Virus record (IMG/VR): IMGVR_UViG_3300025512_000026
Span: 1 to 43,483 of that record
Direction: 5' to 3' (one strand)
Length of the DNA stretch: 43,483 bases
Source: a virus
Shown piece by piece: positions 21,605 to 29,735 of the stretch. Position 1 is the first letter of the stretch; every line of letters starts with the position of its first letter. A program made the translations under genes and the position numbers. The notes under the pieces were generated by a model. It searched no databases. It saw nothing but the letters and a program-made list of their open reading frames with translations, and was not told the origin of the DNA.

Positions 21605-23101
21605 TCAACGCACCTCCCTGATATAGTTTAAACCTGTTTTGTGGGCCGCTCTTAACCAAACTTCATGAAAGTGTTTTTCTCCTGCTTCTGTTGTTGTCAT
21701 GATTCCAGCGTTTACTTTTGGTATAAACATGCGGTACACTTCATTGTCAGCCACTTGATATGCGTCCCTGATCACGCGAACCTCCGGCCACCCCGCTTCA
21801 GGCCTTATCATCCGATGTACATATTTTTGCCCCACTGCCCGTATTTCCGCCATATCCTCCTGCGCTGCAAACCAGATATCATCCCAAGAGAACGAGCCCC
21901 CGGTGGTTGGGTGATTGTGAGTAAGTATATTGTCTTTCATCACAACGCGCTCAGATGCAGCGAAGGAAACCTGGTTTCGCGAGCCGTCTTTGACTAATAC
22001 TTCTTTCCCTTTTTTGTCAAATAGATACGCTCGTTCATGCTGCAGACCGGCAATCTGTGCTTCTGCTTTCTGTAACGCTGTCTCCAGTGCGGTTGGAGCT
22101 GTGATTATAATCGTTCGCCCTATAAACCGCCTTGCATCCTCATTATACCACCGCTCAATATCGGGCTGCAAGCGCGGGTTTTGTTGCCAACTGCGCAACC
22201 GTTCGGCGAATTGTTCGGGATTTTCCCAAGAACTGATCGTGATGCAAAAGCATTGCGGATGCGGCCTCACCGGTTCAAAGCCCTTTGGATAGAATCCCGG
22301 CTCACCGTGGCTCATATCCGCAGCCATATCGTCGCAGATGTCAGGTGCCGGATGTTGCGGGCTTAGCCGCCAGTATATCCCCCGATACCCCGGGCTATGC
22401 TGGTTGGCCGCCACCATGCCTTCGTGGAACGCATTGTTCATCTCGGTTCGTGCCAGCCGCATCGCCTGGTAGCTTACATCCGTGCCTACTCCTAATCGTC
22501 TGCGTGTCTCTAATTTATGCGCTTTCCACACTCCCGGTTGCAAATACTGCTGCACAAGTCTTGCCGTCTTTCTTGCGTCCTGGCCGCGTACCACCGCGTC
22601 TTCTACGATGCGCCGGATATTGTTCCTCGCGTTTTCGCTTGTGCGCCACACTCTGTCGGAGATCTTCAAACCGTCCCGCCGGGTCCTGGCCAACATCGCC
22701 AGCGTTGCTCTCTCGTTGATTCCGGCGAACAGTCTCGCTACCGCTGGTGCAGGGAAAGCATCCCCCAGTATGTGCTGTGTCACCTGCGTCACGCCCTGGC
22801 TGGCGGACGTGCTTGCCATCCAGATGCCATGATGTGTGGCAGCCAATACATCCTTACTCATCTGCGCCGCTCGTCCATCCAGCTTAGCCTGAAGCGCACT
22901 AAGATGCGCGTGTCTGAGCGTGCCGGGCGTCAATGCTGCTATATCATCCCGTATCCCCGCCGCCGCTCGACGGTACACATCCTGTACTTGCTCTATTGTC
23001 GCGGCGCTGCCCTGCTCGAACTGCCGCCGCGCTCGCAGCAGATATTGTGCATATTCGCTGCCGCCGGAAAGCCGCGCTATGTCTCCTCTGCGGATAGACA
23101 T
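21605..23101 (-). CDS. MuF-type minor head protein with C-terminal JAMM/MPN-like domain
   Basis: A 498-residue protein. Residues about 160-290 are the MuF (SPP1 gp7-like) head morphogenesis domain, with RLARTEMNNAFHEGM, YWRLSPQHPAPDICDDMA and the closing RPHPQCFC. Residues about 335-498 are an added domain. Within it Glu356 (HERAYLFDKKGKEV) and HNHPTTGGSFSWDD (395-408) satisfy the JAMM metalloprotease consensus HxHx7SxxD (His395, His397, Ser405, Asp408) with an upstream Glu. MuF proteins with C-terminal effector domains are known as phage-carried polymorphic toxins. The start overlaps the portal stop (TAATG). MuF call firm, JAMM call motif-based. Confidence 0.85.
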   Translation of the reverse strand: MSIRRGDIARLSGGSEYAQYLLRARRQFEQGSAATIEQVQDVYRRAAAGIRDDIAALTPGTLRHAHLSALQAKLDGRAAQMSKDVLAATHHGIWMASTSASQGVTQVTQHILGDAFPAPAVARLFAGINERATLAMLARTRRDGLKISDRVWRTSENARNNIRRIVEDAVVRGQDARKTARLVQQYLQPGVWKAHKLETRRRLGVGTDVSYQAMRLARTEMNNAFHEGMVAANQHSPGYRGIYWRLSPQHPAPDICDDMAADMSHGEPGFYPKGFEPVRPHPQCFCITISSWENPEQFAERLRSWQQNPRLQPDIERWYNEDARRFIGRTIIITAPTALETALQKAEAQIAGLQHERAYLFDKKGKEVLVKDGSRNQVSFAASERVVMKDNILTHNHPTTGGSFSWDDIWFAAQEDMAEIRAVGQKYVHRMIRPEAGWPEVRVIRDAYQVADNEVYRMFIPKVNAGIMTTTEAGEKHFHEVWLRAAHKTGLNYIREVR

Positions 23102-24555
23102 TACACTTCACCTGCTTCACCCGGCCAGCCTTCGGTGTCTTCAATTCGTTTGCGCCAAAGGAACGACTTAGCCACTCTGCGCCGCTCGTCATCCGCTGCG
23201 TCCGGGTCGGCATAAGGCAGCATCGTCGGCACGAATTCACGCAAGAACTCACTAGCCGCATCCATAGACAACAGATTGCTCTCCACCGCCGTCGTTAGCC
23301 CTTCCACAAGCGTTTTTATAGTAGTTGCGACCTCACTATCCGCTTTCGGCGAAAGCTCGTCCCACGAAATATCCACGTGGTACGTATCCAATCTCCGATT
23401 CTCAACCTTGCTCCTCATAGCCAGAAACATGCCAGCCAACTCGCCGTAATGTTCCTCGAATACACCGCGCTTACGACGGATCTTGCGAGCCAGAGGAACC
23501 ATCTGCTCGGACACTGACGCTTTACTGCTGGCCACAGCTGTGCCGAATGCGAATTCGGGCGTCTCGCTCACATCAACAATATTGCGAAAGATGAACTTGA
23601 GCAGTGTTGTGATTCCAGTCAGCCCACTATCAGCCGTGATGAACGACACATTGTCGTTTTCTTGCATGAGGAAAATTTCTTTATCAGCGAATTTCAGCTT
23701 CCCTGATTGAATCTCCGCAGCGTCAAAGTTGTCTTTCAAGAACTTTTGGACATCCTTGAGCGCAAACTTCGTTTTTGGGCGGCTGAACAGCCTTGAGCCT
23801 TGTACGGCGTTAAACATTGTGTCATGATACGCTTTGAGGAACGGCTCCAACGGCTCGATTTCGCTGCAGCCAAAAAGTTGATTCTCTTCCGACTCGTTCC
23901 GGAAGTGCACTATCGGAATGAAGCCCCAGGGATTCGGCTCTGTCCTGTTCTTTTGTCGCAACTCTGCCGGTGCACGGCTGTCGGCCTCAATAGTCCTCTC
24001 CCTCGGTGTCAGCGTCTCGATTATGCTGTAGTCCCCAGTCTTCCGTCCGGTGTTGTCAGTAAGCGATACCGGATGCCGGATAATCAACTTTTGCCATTCG
24101 CCGGTGAGTGGGTCGATAATTGGCGTTATCCATTCGGGCGGCACCAGCTGCAAGCCGAAGGACTGCCGCTGGTCAAACCGGCCAGGCTCCCGCACAATCC
24201 GCGCAAACACATCCCCATCTCTCAATACGTTGCGGTTGATGCGCAAAATCTTGCCCGTCCATTTCTGCATTGCTTGCTCCAACGCCTGGTCAGCCTCCAC
24301 GTCAGCATGCGTAAACGCGGGCGCACCCATGAAGCCAGCTGTTGTATTGACAACCGGCTTGACGAATGCCGCTCCAAGCTTATAGCTGTCGTTTGTGTTG
24401 CGATACAGTTCACGGGCTAGAGCATAATCAACGCGGCTGGAGTCAAGGGTGTAAGGCCTTGTAAATTGATAGCCCCATACACCGGCACTACGATCGCGTA
24501 ATGCGGACGCCTCGCCAACCAGCTGCCGTAAGCGCATTTTTACTTTATCAAGCAT
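23101..24555 (-). CDS. Portal protein (SPP1 gp6-like)
   Basis: A 484-residue protein forming the dodecameric DNA channel at the capsid vertex. Family pattern: YRNTNDSYKLGAAFVKPVVNTTAGFMGAP, RNVLRDGDVFARIVREPG, LVPPEWITPIIDPLTGEW, PWGFIPIVHFRNESEENQLFGCSEIEPLEPFLKAYHDTMFNAVQGSRL, then the tunnel-loop/helix region and SSKASVSEQMVPLARKIRRKRGVFEEHYGEL. The C-terminal arm is charged and helical. The ATG lies within the last codons of terL (eight-base overlap) and the stop overlaps the MuF start. Confidence 0.9.
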   Translation of the reverse strand: MLDKVKMRLRQLVGEASALRDRSAGVWGYQFTRPYTLDSSRVDYALARELYRNTNDSYKLGAAFVKPVVNTTAGFMGAPAFTHADVEADQALEQAMQKWTGKILRINRNVLRDGDVFARIVREPGRFDQRQSFGLQLVPPEWITPIIDPLTGEWQKLIIRHPVSLTDNTGRKTGDYSIIETLTPRERTIEADSRAPAELRQKNRTEPNPWGFIPIVHFRNESEENQLFGCSEIEPLEPFLKAYHDTMFNAVQGSRLFSRPKTKFALKDVQKFLKDNFDAAEIQSGKLKFADKEIFLMQENDNVSFITADSGLTGITTLLKFIFRNIVDVSETPEFAFGTAVASSKASVSEQMVPLARKIRRKRGVFEEHYGELAGMFLAMRSKVENRRLDTYHVDISWDELSPKADSEVATTIKTLVEGLTTAVESNLLSMDAASEFLREFVPTMLPYADPDAADDERRRVAKSFLWRKRIEDTEGWPGEAGEV

Positions 24556-25897
24556 ACAGGCTTGCCCCCTTGAATAGCTGTTTCGTTTCTTCCGGCAGTG
24601 CGCCCGCTCCTATGCGCATCGGCCAGCACGCCAGTGCCAAGCTCATCACGCAGTCATCGTATCCACCCTGTGGAGCTTCCGGCCTGACGTTTGTGCCATG
24701 CCTGACACGCTGGAAGAACCGCAGCTCATCCCGCAATGCTGTGTTTCCCGCCGGCAGTAGTAACCGCTTCTGTTCTGTTTGCACAATCAAGTTTGAGATA
24801 AGCTCCTCCCGGCTGCGCTGCGTAAAAACAAAAGAGTGACAGTTTTTAACCTGCTCGGCCACCGGGTCACCTACCCCTGTTGCGTCCAGATAAACCGTCG
24901 CCTGGTATCTCTCTTGCAACCCGTTCACTTGGGCCACTATATCGCCATACAGCTTGCCCCGGTAGCGGTGCCACTCAGCGAGCTGAAACGGCGGCTGTGT
25001 AACATCCAGCACTGTAATTACCGTGTAGTCCTGATATTTGGCCAGGTCTACGCCGATAGTGTAATTGTGGCCAGCTTCCGGCGCCGCCTTCGGTACGTAG
25101 TCATCGAATATCTCCTGCAGCACTACCCACGGGAAAACGACGGTGTCATCGTCCACGAATTCAGCTAGATACTCGACGCGAAACGCAAGCTCTGGGATCT
25201 CCTTGCGAATCTGCTCTATCTCGCTTTTGTCCAGCCGCGCGTTATCATAAGCCGTGGCATGGAAGCTGCGGTAGTATCCATCAGCATCACTTTGACCTTG
25301 CTTGAATAACTGGTAAACATAGCCCTGGCTGCCATTCGGCGTGCTCTCGGCGCGAATTTTACCTTTGCGGTCAAGCACCATCGCTCTGATGACGTCTGTA
25401 TAAACCCTGTCTTTCACAAACGCCGCCTCGGTGATCACTATGCCATCAGCGCCTTTGCCACGCAGATATATGCCGTCCCTGGCCGTTGAACGCGCCATAA
25501 TCTTGCTACCGTTTATCAATTCGACTTCCGGAAAAGGGCTCATCTTAAATTTTTTTTCCGGCACCAAAAGCGATAACGGCAGTTTCGGGTTACTCAGAAG
25601 CTGCTCAATCTCGCCGAAATATATCTTTGCCTGGTCAATAGACGGCGCCGTAACAAACCATCGCTGCTGTTTTTTTGTCGCGCACTCATGCAGCATATCG
25701 ATCAGTGTTGTCAGCGACTTACCGAAGCGCCGGCCGGCAACTTTGGCGGACACTCTGCCGCCCAGCTTAACCGCGTCAGCTTGCTTGCCCGCAAGACTGA
25801 TTCCAAGAATTTTATCTGCGAAATAGATTTTGTCCTGCCGGCATCGTTGCAGAGATTCTTTGATTATCCGTTCACGTTCAGGCGTCAGCGCCGGCAT
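24548..25897 (-). CDS. terL: Terminase large subunit
   Basis: A 449-residue packaging motor with ATPase and nuclease domains. Walker A is VAGRRFGKSLTT (about 53-64), Walker B GIVITEAAF, with the coupling motif in RAESTPNGSQGYVYQLF. The RNase-H-like nuclease carries IGVDLAKYQDYT, VYLDATGVGD and GGYDDCVMSLALA. ATG at 25897 has GGGG eight bases upstream; an ATG two codons earlier is possible. Much longer 5' extensions in this frame lie inside terS and are rejected. The gene overlaps terS by about 20 bases. Confidence 0.93.
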   Translation of the reverse strand: MPALTPERERIIKESLQRCRQDKIYFADKILGISLAGKQADAVKLGGRVSAKVAGRRFGKSLTTLIDMLHECATKKQQRWFVTAPSIDQAKIYFGEIEQLLSNPKLPLSLLVPEKKFKMSPFPEVELINGSKIMARSTARDGIYLRGKGADGIVITEAAFVKDRVYTDVIRAMVLDRKGKIRAESTPNGSQGYVYQLFKQGQSDADGYYRSFHATAYDNARLDKSEIEQIRKEIPELAFRVEYLAEFVDDDTVVFPWVVLQEIFDDYVPKAAPEAGHNYTIGVDLAKYQDYTVITVLDVTQPPFQLAEWHRYRGKLYGDIVAQVNGLQERYQATVYLDATGVGDPVAEQVKNCHSFVFTQRSREELISNLIVQTEQKRLLLPAGNTALRDELRFFQRVRHGTNVRPEAPQGGYDDCVMSLALACWPMRIGAGALPEETKQLFKGASLYA

Positions 25898-26420
25898 CGT
25901 CATCGCCCCACATATCCCTAAACACGTCAACCAGCCTCGACTGTGGATCATCGCCCAGGAATTCAGCTTTCGTCCGCATGGCCTGGCGCATCTCTGCCTG
26001 GAGTTTTTCCCGTAGCATAACAAGTGTAAGCGGAATTTTGGTTTTCTGCTCGACCAATTCCATGAGCCAGGCTGTGGTGGCTTGGCTTAGGTTAAAATTT
26101 TCTATTGCAGTAGATTCGAGCATCTCTATGTCAGACAAGCACTTCATTACGGCCTGCTGTAGTTGTTCTTCACTTTTTTGTAATTGCTCTTGCACTATTT
26201 TGCGATGCTGCTCTTTTTTCTCTTTTACCTCGGCTCTAATATCAAAATGCTCATCCATATGCTTCCAGATAGACTGGTGGCTTATCTTTTCCCCGTATTC
26301 ACCCAGAAGGCGGGCAGTTGCTCCTCGAGGACTTAGTCCCTCCTCCTTGCACCATTTTTCGACTTCTGTCCGGTGCGGCGAGTTGCATACCCGACACCGG
26401 GAGCTATACCCTGCCGGCAT
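25878..26420 (-). CDS. terS: Terminase small subunit
   Basis: A 180-residue DNA-recognition subunit. The N-terminus carries a short zinc-finger-like segment (SSRCRVCNSPHRTEVEKW), then a helix-turn-helix-like stretch (LSPRGATARLLGEYGEKISHQSIWKHMDEHF). A long coiled coil follows (EVKEKKEQHRKIVQEQLQKSEEQLQQAVMKCL) that probably oligomerises, and an acidic tail. ATG at 26420 follows GGAGG with eight-base spacing; an upstream GTG at 26468 has no good site. Directly upstream of terL. Confidence 0.82.
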   Translation of the reverse strand: MPAGYSSRCRVCNSPHRTEVEKWCKEEGLSPRGATARLLGEYGEKISHQSIWKHMDEHFDIRAEVKEKKEQHRKIVQEQLQKSEEQLQQAVMKCLSDIEMLESTAIENFNLSQATTAWLMELVEQKTKIPLTLVMLREKLQAEMRQAMRTKAEFLGDDPQSRLVDVFRDMWGDDDAGADA

Positions 26421-26510
26421 TGTGTTCGCCTCCCCGTTCGTCTTGTTCGTTCGTGTTTGCTTGTTCACGTTCCCGTGTTCGTATCTCCCCCCTCAATGTT
26501 CGCATCTTTT
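26420..26510 (-). repeat. Cluster of short GAAC direct repeats upstream of terS
   Basis: On the minus strand CGAACA/CGAACG-type units occur about eight times in 85 bases (GCGAACATT, ACGAACACG, GGAACGTGAACAAG, CACGAACGAACAAGACGAACGG, GCGAACACA), ending at the terS start. Repeat clusters next to terS are candidates for the packaging recognition site; transcription control is also possible. Confidence 0.5.
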
Positions 26511-26517
26511 TCCCAAC

Positions 26518-26541
26518 ACAAAAGCCGCCCATCGGACGGCC
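26518..26541 (-). terminator. Terminator closing the early operon before terS
   Basis: On the minus strand GCCGTCC-GAT-GGGCGGC forms a seven-pair stem (one G-U) followed by TTTTGTG. It separates the early genes from the late operon. The rest of 26542-26621 holds two overlapping AGAATA/TATTCT inverted repeats but no gene. Confidence 0.7.
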
Positions 26542-26621
26542 TCGGGAAAATAGAATACCCGCCTCAGGGAGACAGGTAGCTATTCTAAGAATAAACGCCT
26601 TTTTTGCAAATGTCAAGGAAA

Positions 26622-26951
26622 TTATTTCAAGCGGTAACGTTCGGTCATTAAAGACTTAGTGGCCTTTTTTTTTCGCTTCTTTGCGCTGCCGCTACCGCCG
26701 CCAGGCTTACTCATCTGCCGCTTGTATCGCATTTCAAGTTTCCAGAGCCGTTCAGCTGATATTTGAACCGCCGGCATAACAAAAACTGTGGGTGTATCTG
26801 TAAAAATGTACCCCGTTTCGCAGTCCGGGCAAATATAATATGCGTAAAGCTTACCCTCATACTCTGGCAGAAAGCGCTGGGAAAGACGCACATCTGCGCA
26901 CCAAAAACACTTATGCTCACCAGCTTCCATCAAGCAGGCCACCTCCCTCAT
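26622..26951 (-). CDS. Zinc-binding protein with four Cys, end of the early operon
   Basis: A 109-residue protein: HKCFWCADVRLSQRFLPEYEGKLYAYYICPDCETGYIF (two CxxC knuckles, a zinc ribbon), then a helix and a very basic C-terminus (KPGGGSGSAKKRKKKATKSL). The fold and basic tail suggest a nucleic-acid-binding regulator, perhaps a late-gene activator given its place just before the late operon (inference). ATG at 26951 sits eight bases after GGAGGAGG and overlaps the stop of the preceding small gene by ATGA; an upstream ATG in frame is not supported. Confidence 0.7.
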   Translation of the reverse strand: MREVACLMEAGEHKCFWCADVRLSQRFLPEYEGKLYAYYICPDCETGYIFTDTPTVFVMPAVQISAERLWKLEMRYKRQMSKPGGGSGSAKKRKKKATKSLMTERYRLK

Positions 26952-27103
26952 GTATGGCACCTCCTCCAGTACTTTCGCTTCCGCCGGCGCCGACAGTCCC
27001 GGCATAGCCTCTTCATCTCGTGGCCAGCTGGGCCGATGTACTCCACTGCCGGCAAGTACATCGGCTTTGTGGCTGCCGGGCGCTTACAATCAACGCAGAT
27101 CAT
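26948..27103 (-). CDS. 51-residue zinc-ribbon protein
   Basis: A short gene: MICVDCKRPAATKPMY... MKRLCRDCRRRRKRKY ending RRCHT. Two CxxC pairs about 30 residues apart form a zinc ribbon, followed by an Arg/Lys-rich tail. It overlaps the upstream gene (ATGA) and the downstream gene (ATGA), an arrangement hard to explain by chance. A GGGGAG element precedes the ATG. Probably nucleic-acid binding; family unknown. Confidence 0.7.
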   Translation of the reverse strand: MICVDCKRPAATKPMYLPAVEYIGPAGHEMKRLCRDCRRRRKRKYWRRCHT

Positions 27104-27210
27104 GGCTCCCCACTTTGTTCTGGTAGTTCTGTTTCCTTGGGCGCGAAAAATCCGGTCTGACCGACTAAATGCTTTATATCAGCGGGCATTTTCTTATCGT
27201 TGTGTTTCAC
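27100..27210 (-). CDS. 36-residue early-operon protein
   Basis: A GTG-started frame at 27210: MKHNDKKMPADIKHLVGQTG, then FFAPKETELPEQSGEP. GGAGAGG lies about ten bases upstream, inside the end of the preceding gene, and the stop overlaps the next start by ATGA. Tight packing on both sides supports a real gene. No function can be proposed. Confidence 0.55.
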   Translation of the reverse strand: MKHNDKKMPADIKHLVGQTGFFAPKETELPEQSGEP

Positions 27211-27214
27211 AAAC

Positions 27215-27856
27215 TCACACCCTCTCCACCGTGATAATCAGTCTAACCTGCCCCTCACCGATACGCTCAAGCATTTTTGATACGCCTGCGGCGAGTGGCG
27301 CCAGCACTATACCTGTGTCTGTTAGATCTAACAGCGGCTTTGGTGCCTGCTCCTGCCACAGTACAGGCTCTGGGCACCCAGGCACCGGCACCCATCTCGA
27401 TTCTGGCGTTGGCAAAGGTTCCGTTTCTGGCGACGGAAGAAATTCCGGCTCTGGCAAAACCTCTGTGGCACCAACCTTGGTTTTCGGCGCCGCCGCGTCT
27501 CTCGGCTTAGAGCCGGGTTTCCCGCCGAGGTCATAGAGTTTCCGGAGTCTCGAAATCAGTACGCTGGTAGTCCCGAGGCGCTTGGCTATCACGATATTGG
27601 TAAAACCTCCCCTAATCCACTCTTCCAGCGCTTCTTTGGGTATGTCATTTATCGTGCCCATTGGCAGTAGCCCTCTCAGCCCCTTTTCGTCCAGTAGCTT
27701 CTCTATCGCTTTTTTGTTGTCCGTCACCGGTACCTCCTCCTTTTTTCTGCGGATAATCTCAACCCCGAGGTCCGCCATCTGCTCCTCAAAGCCCCGGTCA
27801 TCGTGCAAGCACTCTCCCGCCTCCGGAAACATCCTAGGCTTAAGTCTAGGTTTCAT
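27215..27856 (-). CDS. Helix-turn-helix protein with Pro/Glu-rich linker
   Basis: A 213-residue protein. Residues about 75-112 (PKEALEEWIRGGFTNIVIAKRLGTTSVLISRLRKLYDLG) form a helix-turn-helix. Then comes a long Pro/Glu-rich linker (VLPEPEFLPSPETEPLPTPESRWVPVPGCPEP) and a C-terminal helix (APLAAGVSKMLERIGEGQVRLIITVERV). The ATG at 27856 has GGAGGAGG eight bases upstream; an internal GTG at 27727, with its own GGAGGAGG, could yield a shorter form that keeps the DNA-binding domain. Probably a phage regulator. No named family. Confidence 0.7.
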   Translation of the reverse strand: MKPRLKPRMFPEAGECLHDDRGFEEQMADLGVEIIRRKKEEVPVTDNKKAIEKLLDEKGLRGLLPMGTINDIPKEALEEWIRGGFTNIVIAKRLGTTSVLISRLRKLYDLGGKPGSKPRDAAAPKTKVGATEVLPEPEFLPSPETEPLPTPESRWVPVPGCPEPVLWQEQAPKPLLDLTDTGIVLAPLAAGVSKMLERIGEGQVRLIITVERV

Positions 27857-27876
27857 GGCCTCCGCCTCCTCCGTGA

Positions 27877-28185
27877 TTAGCTTTTGTTAGGTTTTGACAG
27901 CTTTGTCTCCGCTAAGTACCGCTCCACATCGTCCACACTCTTAGCAACGATGTACTCCCCACCATGCGCCAGCACAGCACAGCCAAACTTTGCCTGCTCT
28001 GGCGACTGTTTGCCACGTGGCGCCTTTACCTCAATCCACAGCGACCGCCCGGCCTTTAGCGCGTACAGGTCAGCGATGCCTTTGTATGATAGCGCTGACT
28101 GATGAATCTTAAAGCAGTACCAGCCTTGCCACTGGAGATAGTCTTTAATTTGGCGCTGAATGTCGGCTTCTTTTATGCGATTCAC
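27877..28185 (-). CDS. VRR-NUC domain nuclease
   Basis: A 102-residue nuclease of the PD-(D/E)xK superfamily, VRR-NUC type. Motifs: EADIQRQIKDYLQWQGWYCFKIHQS, KGIADLYALKAGRSLWIEVKAPRGKQSPEQAKFGCAVLAHGGEYIVAKSVDDVERYL. The catalytic set is Asp in GIADLYA and Glu/Lys in WIEVKAP; Gln in SPEQAKF is also typical. Phage members cut branched DNA. GTG at 28185 overlaps the previous stop (GTGA); the ORF could extend 12 codons upstream but with no binding site. Confidence 0.9.
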   Translation of the reverse strand: MNRIKEADIQRQIKDYLQWQGWYCFKIHQSALSYKGIADLYALKAGRSLWIEVKAPRGKQSPEQAKFGCAVLAHGGEYIVAKSVDDVERYLAETKLSKPNKS

Positions 28186-28361
28186 CCTCCAATACCCCCT
28201 TTGACGAGCGTCTTCGGCCACAGGTGCTGGTTTTTTTCCCAGCCCGGGAAGATTAAGTCCAGAAAAGCATCGGGCTCATGCCGCTTCTCGTAACGCTCTC
28301 TCCTGGTGGCGGATTCATCGTCCGGACTCAGCAGCGGCAGCTTGTCAAGCGGATAACTCAC
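28182..28361 (-). CDS. Small early-operon protein (59 aa)
   Basis: Begins MSYPLDKLPLLSPDDESATRR and ends with EPDAFLDLIFPGWEKNQHLWPK. GTG at 28361 is seven bases after GGGGG; a longer frame from TTG 28391 abuts its binding site. The stop overlaps the VRR-NUC start by four bases. No family is recognised. Confidence 0.6.
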   Translation of the reverse strand: MSYPLDKLPLLSPDDESATRRERYEKRHEPDAFLDLIFPGWEKNQHLWPKTLVKGGIGG

Positions 28362-28380
28362 GGTACCACCCCCATACGCC

Positions 28381-28758
28381 TCATGAGGCAAACCTCCTAA
28401 AACTGGTCAGCGCCGCTACGATCTGCTCCCGTCTCTCAACCACACCCGGGCAGGCAAGGACCGTAAATGCTGGCCGGCCATCTCTGATCCCCTTGTGCCA
28501 GAGAGCATAATATCCGCGAAACGTTTGGATATAACACGTTTCGTTGCACTTTTCCTCGCGGGTTTTAAGATGCCTGTACCAGTCAGAGCACTGGTGATTC
28601 AACCAGGTGCGACACGCCTTCCCGTCACAGTTCTGGCAGGCATTATAATCATGCAGAGCCATTTCAAAATCCGGCTCAAAAACATCTATGGCCTTGTCAG
28701 AAAAACTATATTTCTCAAACCCAATCAGGACATTGCGGTATTTATGTTTAAGGCTCAC
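28381..28758 (-). CDS. Cysteine-rich early protein (125 aa)
   Basis: Contains CQNCDGKACRTWLNHQC (41-57) and, further on, EEKCNETCYIQTF: six cysteines in the middle third, enough for a zinc site or an iron-sulphur cluster. The surrounding sequence is aromatic-rich (FRGYYALWHKG). The GTG start overlaps the end of the replication protein gene by eleven bases. The position, downstream of the replication initiator and upstream of the nuclease, suggests a DNA-metabolism role. No named family. Confidence 0.65.
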   Translation of the reverse strand: MSLKHKYRNVLIGFEKYSFSDKAIDVFEPDFEMALHDYNACQNCDGKACRTWLNHQCSDWYRHLKTREEKCNETCYIQTFRGYYALWHKGIRDGRPAFTVLACPGVVERREQIVAALTSFRRFAS

Positions 28759-29689
28759 CGGGCATCACCATCCCCTTCGAAAGTTCGGCAATGAGTTTGT
28801 CCGCTTCCTGGATGCGCATTCGGTCTTCGTCTGTGAGTGGTCGTGCAGTTGGTGCCCTAGGTTGCTGTTCTGGATCCGGCGGCTTTCTTCGTCGTTTTGA
28901 TTGAATCCGGTCGCGTTCCCGTGCTTCCGCGTGGGCCCTGGTGGTGATGCCCTCGGAATGCAGGTTGAGCAGAATGCCGTTTATATAGCTGGCTGTTCGA
29001 TTCCCGGCTAGAACGGCCTGTTCTATGGCAAAGATAAGCACCCCCGGCTCCATTCCGTCTTCCTGCCATGCTTCCAGTTTTTCGGCCTCGATCGGGGTGA
29101 TGGGGTGAATATTTTTGTTAAATGCTTCCACCACATCCTTAAAATCAGGCGGGACGATGACGACGTCGGCACGGTCCTCGCGCGCGCGTTTCTCTTCTTC
29201 TTCGTCTTCTTCTTCTCTTCTCTTCTCTTCTTCTTCATTACATACAGGTTTATACTCGTTTATACCAGTATGAACGTGTATATACCCGTGACGTGTTTCT
29301 TCAAACCACTGGCAATACGCGTCCTTTTCAGGGGCAGGGAAATCGCTTTCCGCCTTCATATTGCCAACCATCTTCTGATGTTTGTCCCATGAAGTTTCCG
29401 GGAACTGGATAAACTTTTCGCCGTTGTTCTCATACCAGTAAAGAAGGCCTGCATTATGTAGCTGCAATAATATCTCCGCCATACGCTCCGGTGGCACTAC
29501 ATCCCGCTGACGGGGAAAGATCATGCTGGCGACGACATCTTCGTCCCCCTCCATGCGTCCAACATTATCAGCTGAAGGAATAAGCCACGTGTATGCCAAC
29601 ATGGCCCACGGATCCTTTAGGTCGTTCACTCGTTTATCGTTGCTTATTCTCCAAGATATAGGCCTTCCTTTGCAGTTACGGCTTGGCAT
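28748..29689 (-). CDS. Phage replication initiator (replisome organiser, DnaD-like)
   Basis: A 313-residue protein. The N-terminal winged-helix part (WRISNDKRVNDLKDPWAMLAYTWLIPSADNVGRMEGD... GLLYWYENNGEKFIQFP) matches phage replisome organisers. A charged Glu-rich linker follows (about 150-170), then a DnaD-like domain (VVEAFNKNIHPITPIEAEKLEAWQEDGMEPGVLIFAIEQAVLAGNRTASYINGILLNL), and a basic tail. Such proteins bind the origin, often inside their own gene, and recruit the helicase. GGGGGTAGGGG precedes the ATG. Confidence 0.85.
   Translation of the reverse strand: MPSRNCKGRPISWRISNDKRVNDLKDPWAMLAYTWLIPSADNVGRMEGDEDVVASMIFPRQRDVVPPERMAEILLQLHNAGLLYWYENNGEKFIQFPETSWDKHQKMVGNMKAESDFPAPEKDAYCQWFEETRHGYIHVHTGINEYKPVCNEEEEKRREEEDEEEEKRAREDRADVVIVPPDFKDVVEAFNKNIHPITPIEAEKLEAWQEDGMEPGVLIFAIEQAVLAGNRTASYINGILLNLHSEGITTRAHAEARERDRIQSKRRRKPPDPEQQPRAPTARPLTDEDRMRIQEADKLIAELSKGMVMPGEP
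29178..29240. repeat. CTT/CTTCT low-complexity tract inside the replication gene
   Basis: A nearly pure pyrimidine run on the plus strand built of CTT and CTCTT units, encoding the Glu-rich linker of the initiator. The sequence is repetitive and purine/pyrimidine-skewed, as seen in some DNA-unwinding regions, but no iterons are evident. Confidence 0.45.
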
Positions 29690-29735
29690 TCCCCTACCCC
29701 CTGGCTTCGCTATTTTTTACCTTCGTTTGCTGCAC

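Noticed and set aside
22517-23215. 232-codon plus-strand frame opposite MuF
   Set aside because: Arg/Ser/Pro-rich shadow of a well-supported gene.
24548-26023. Long version of TerL starting at 26023
   Set aside because: The extra residues are terS read in another frame; the start near 25897 fits the family.
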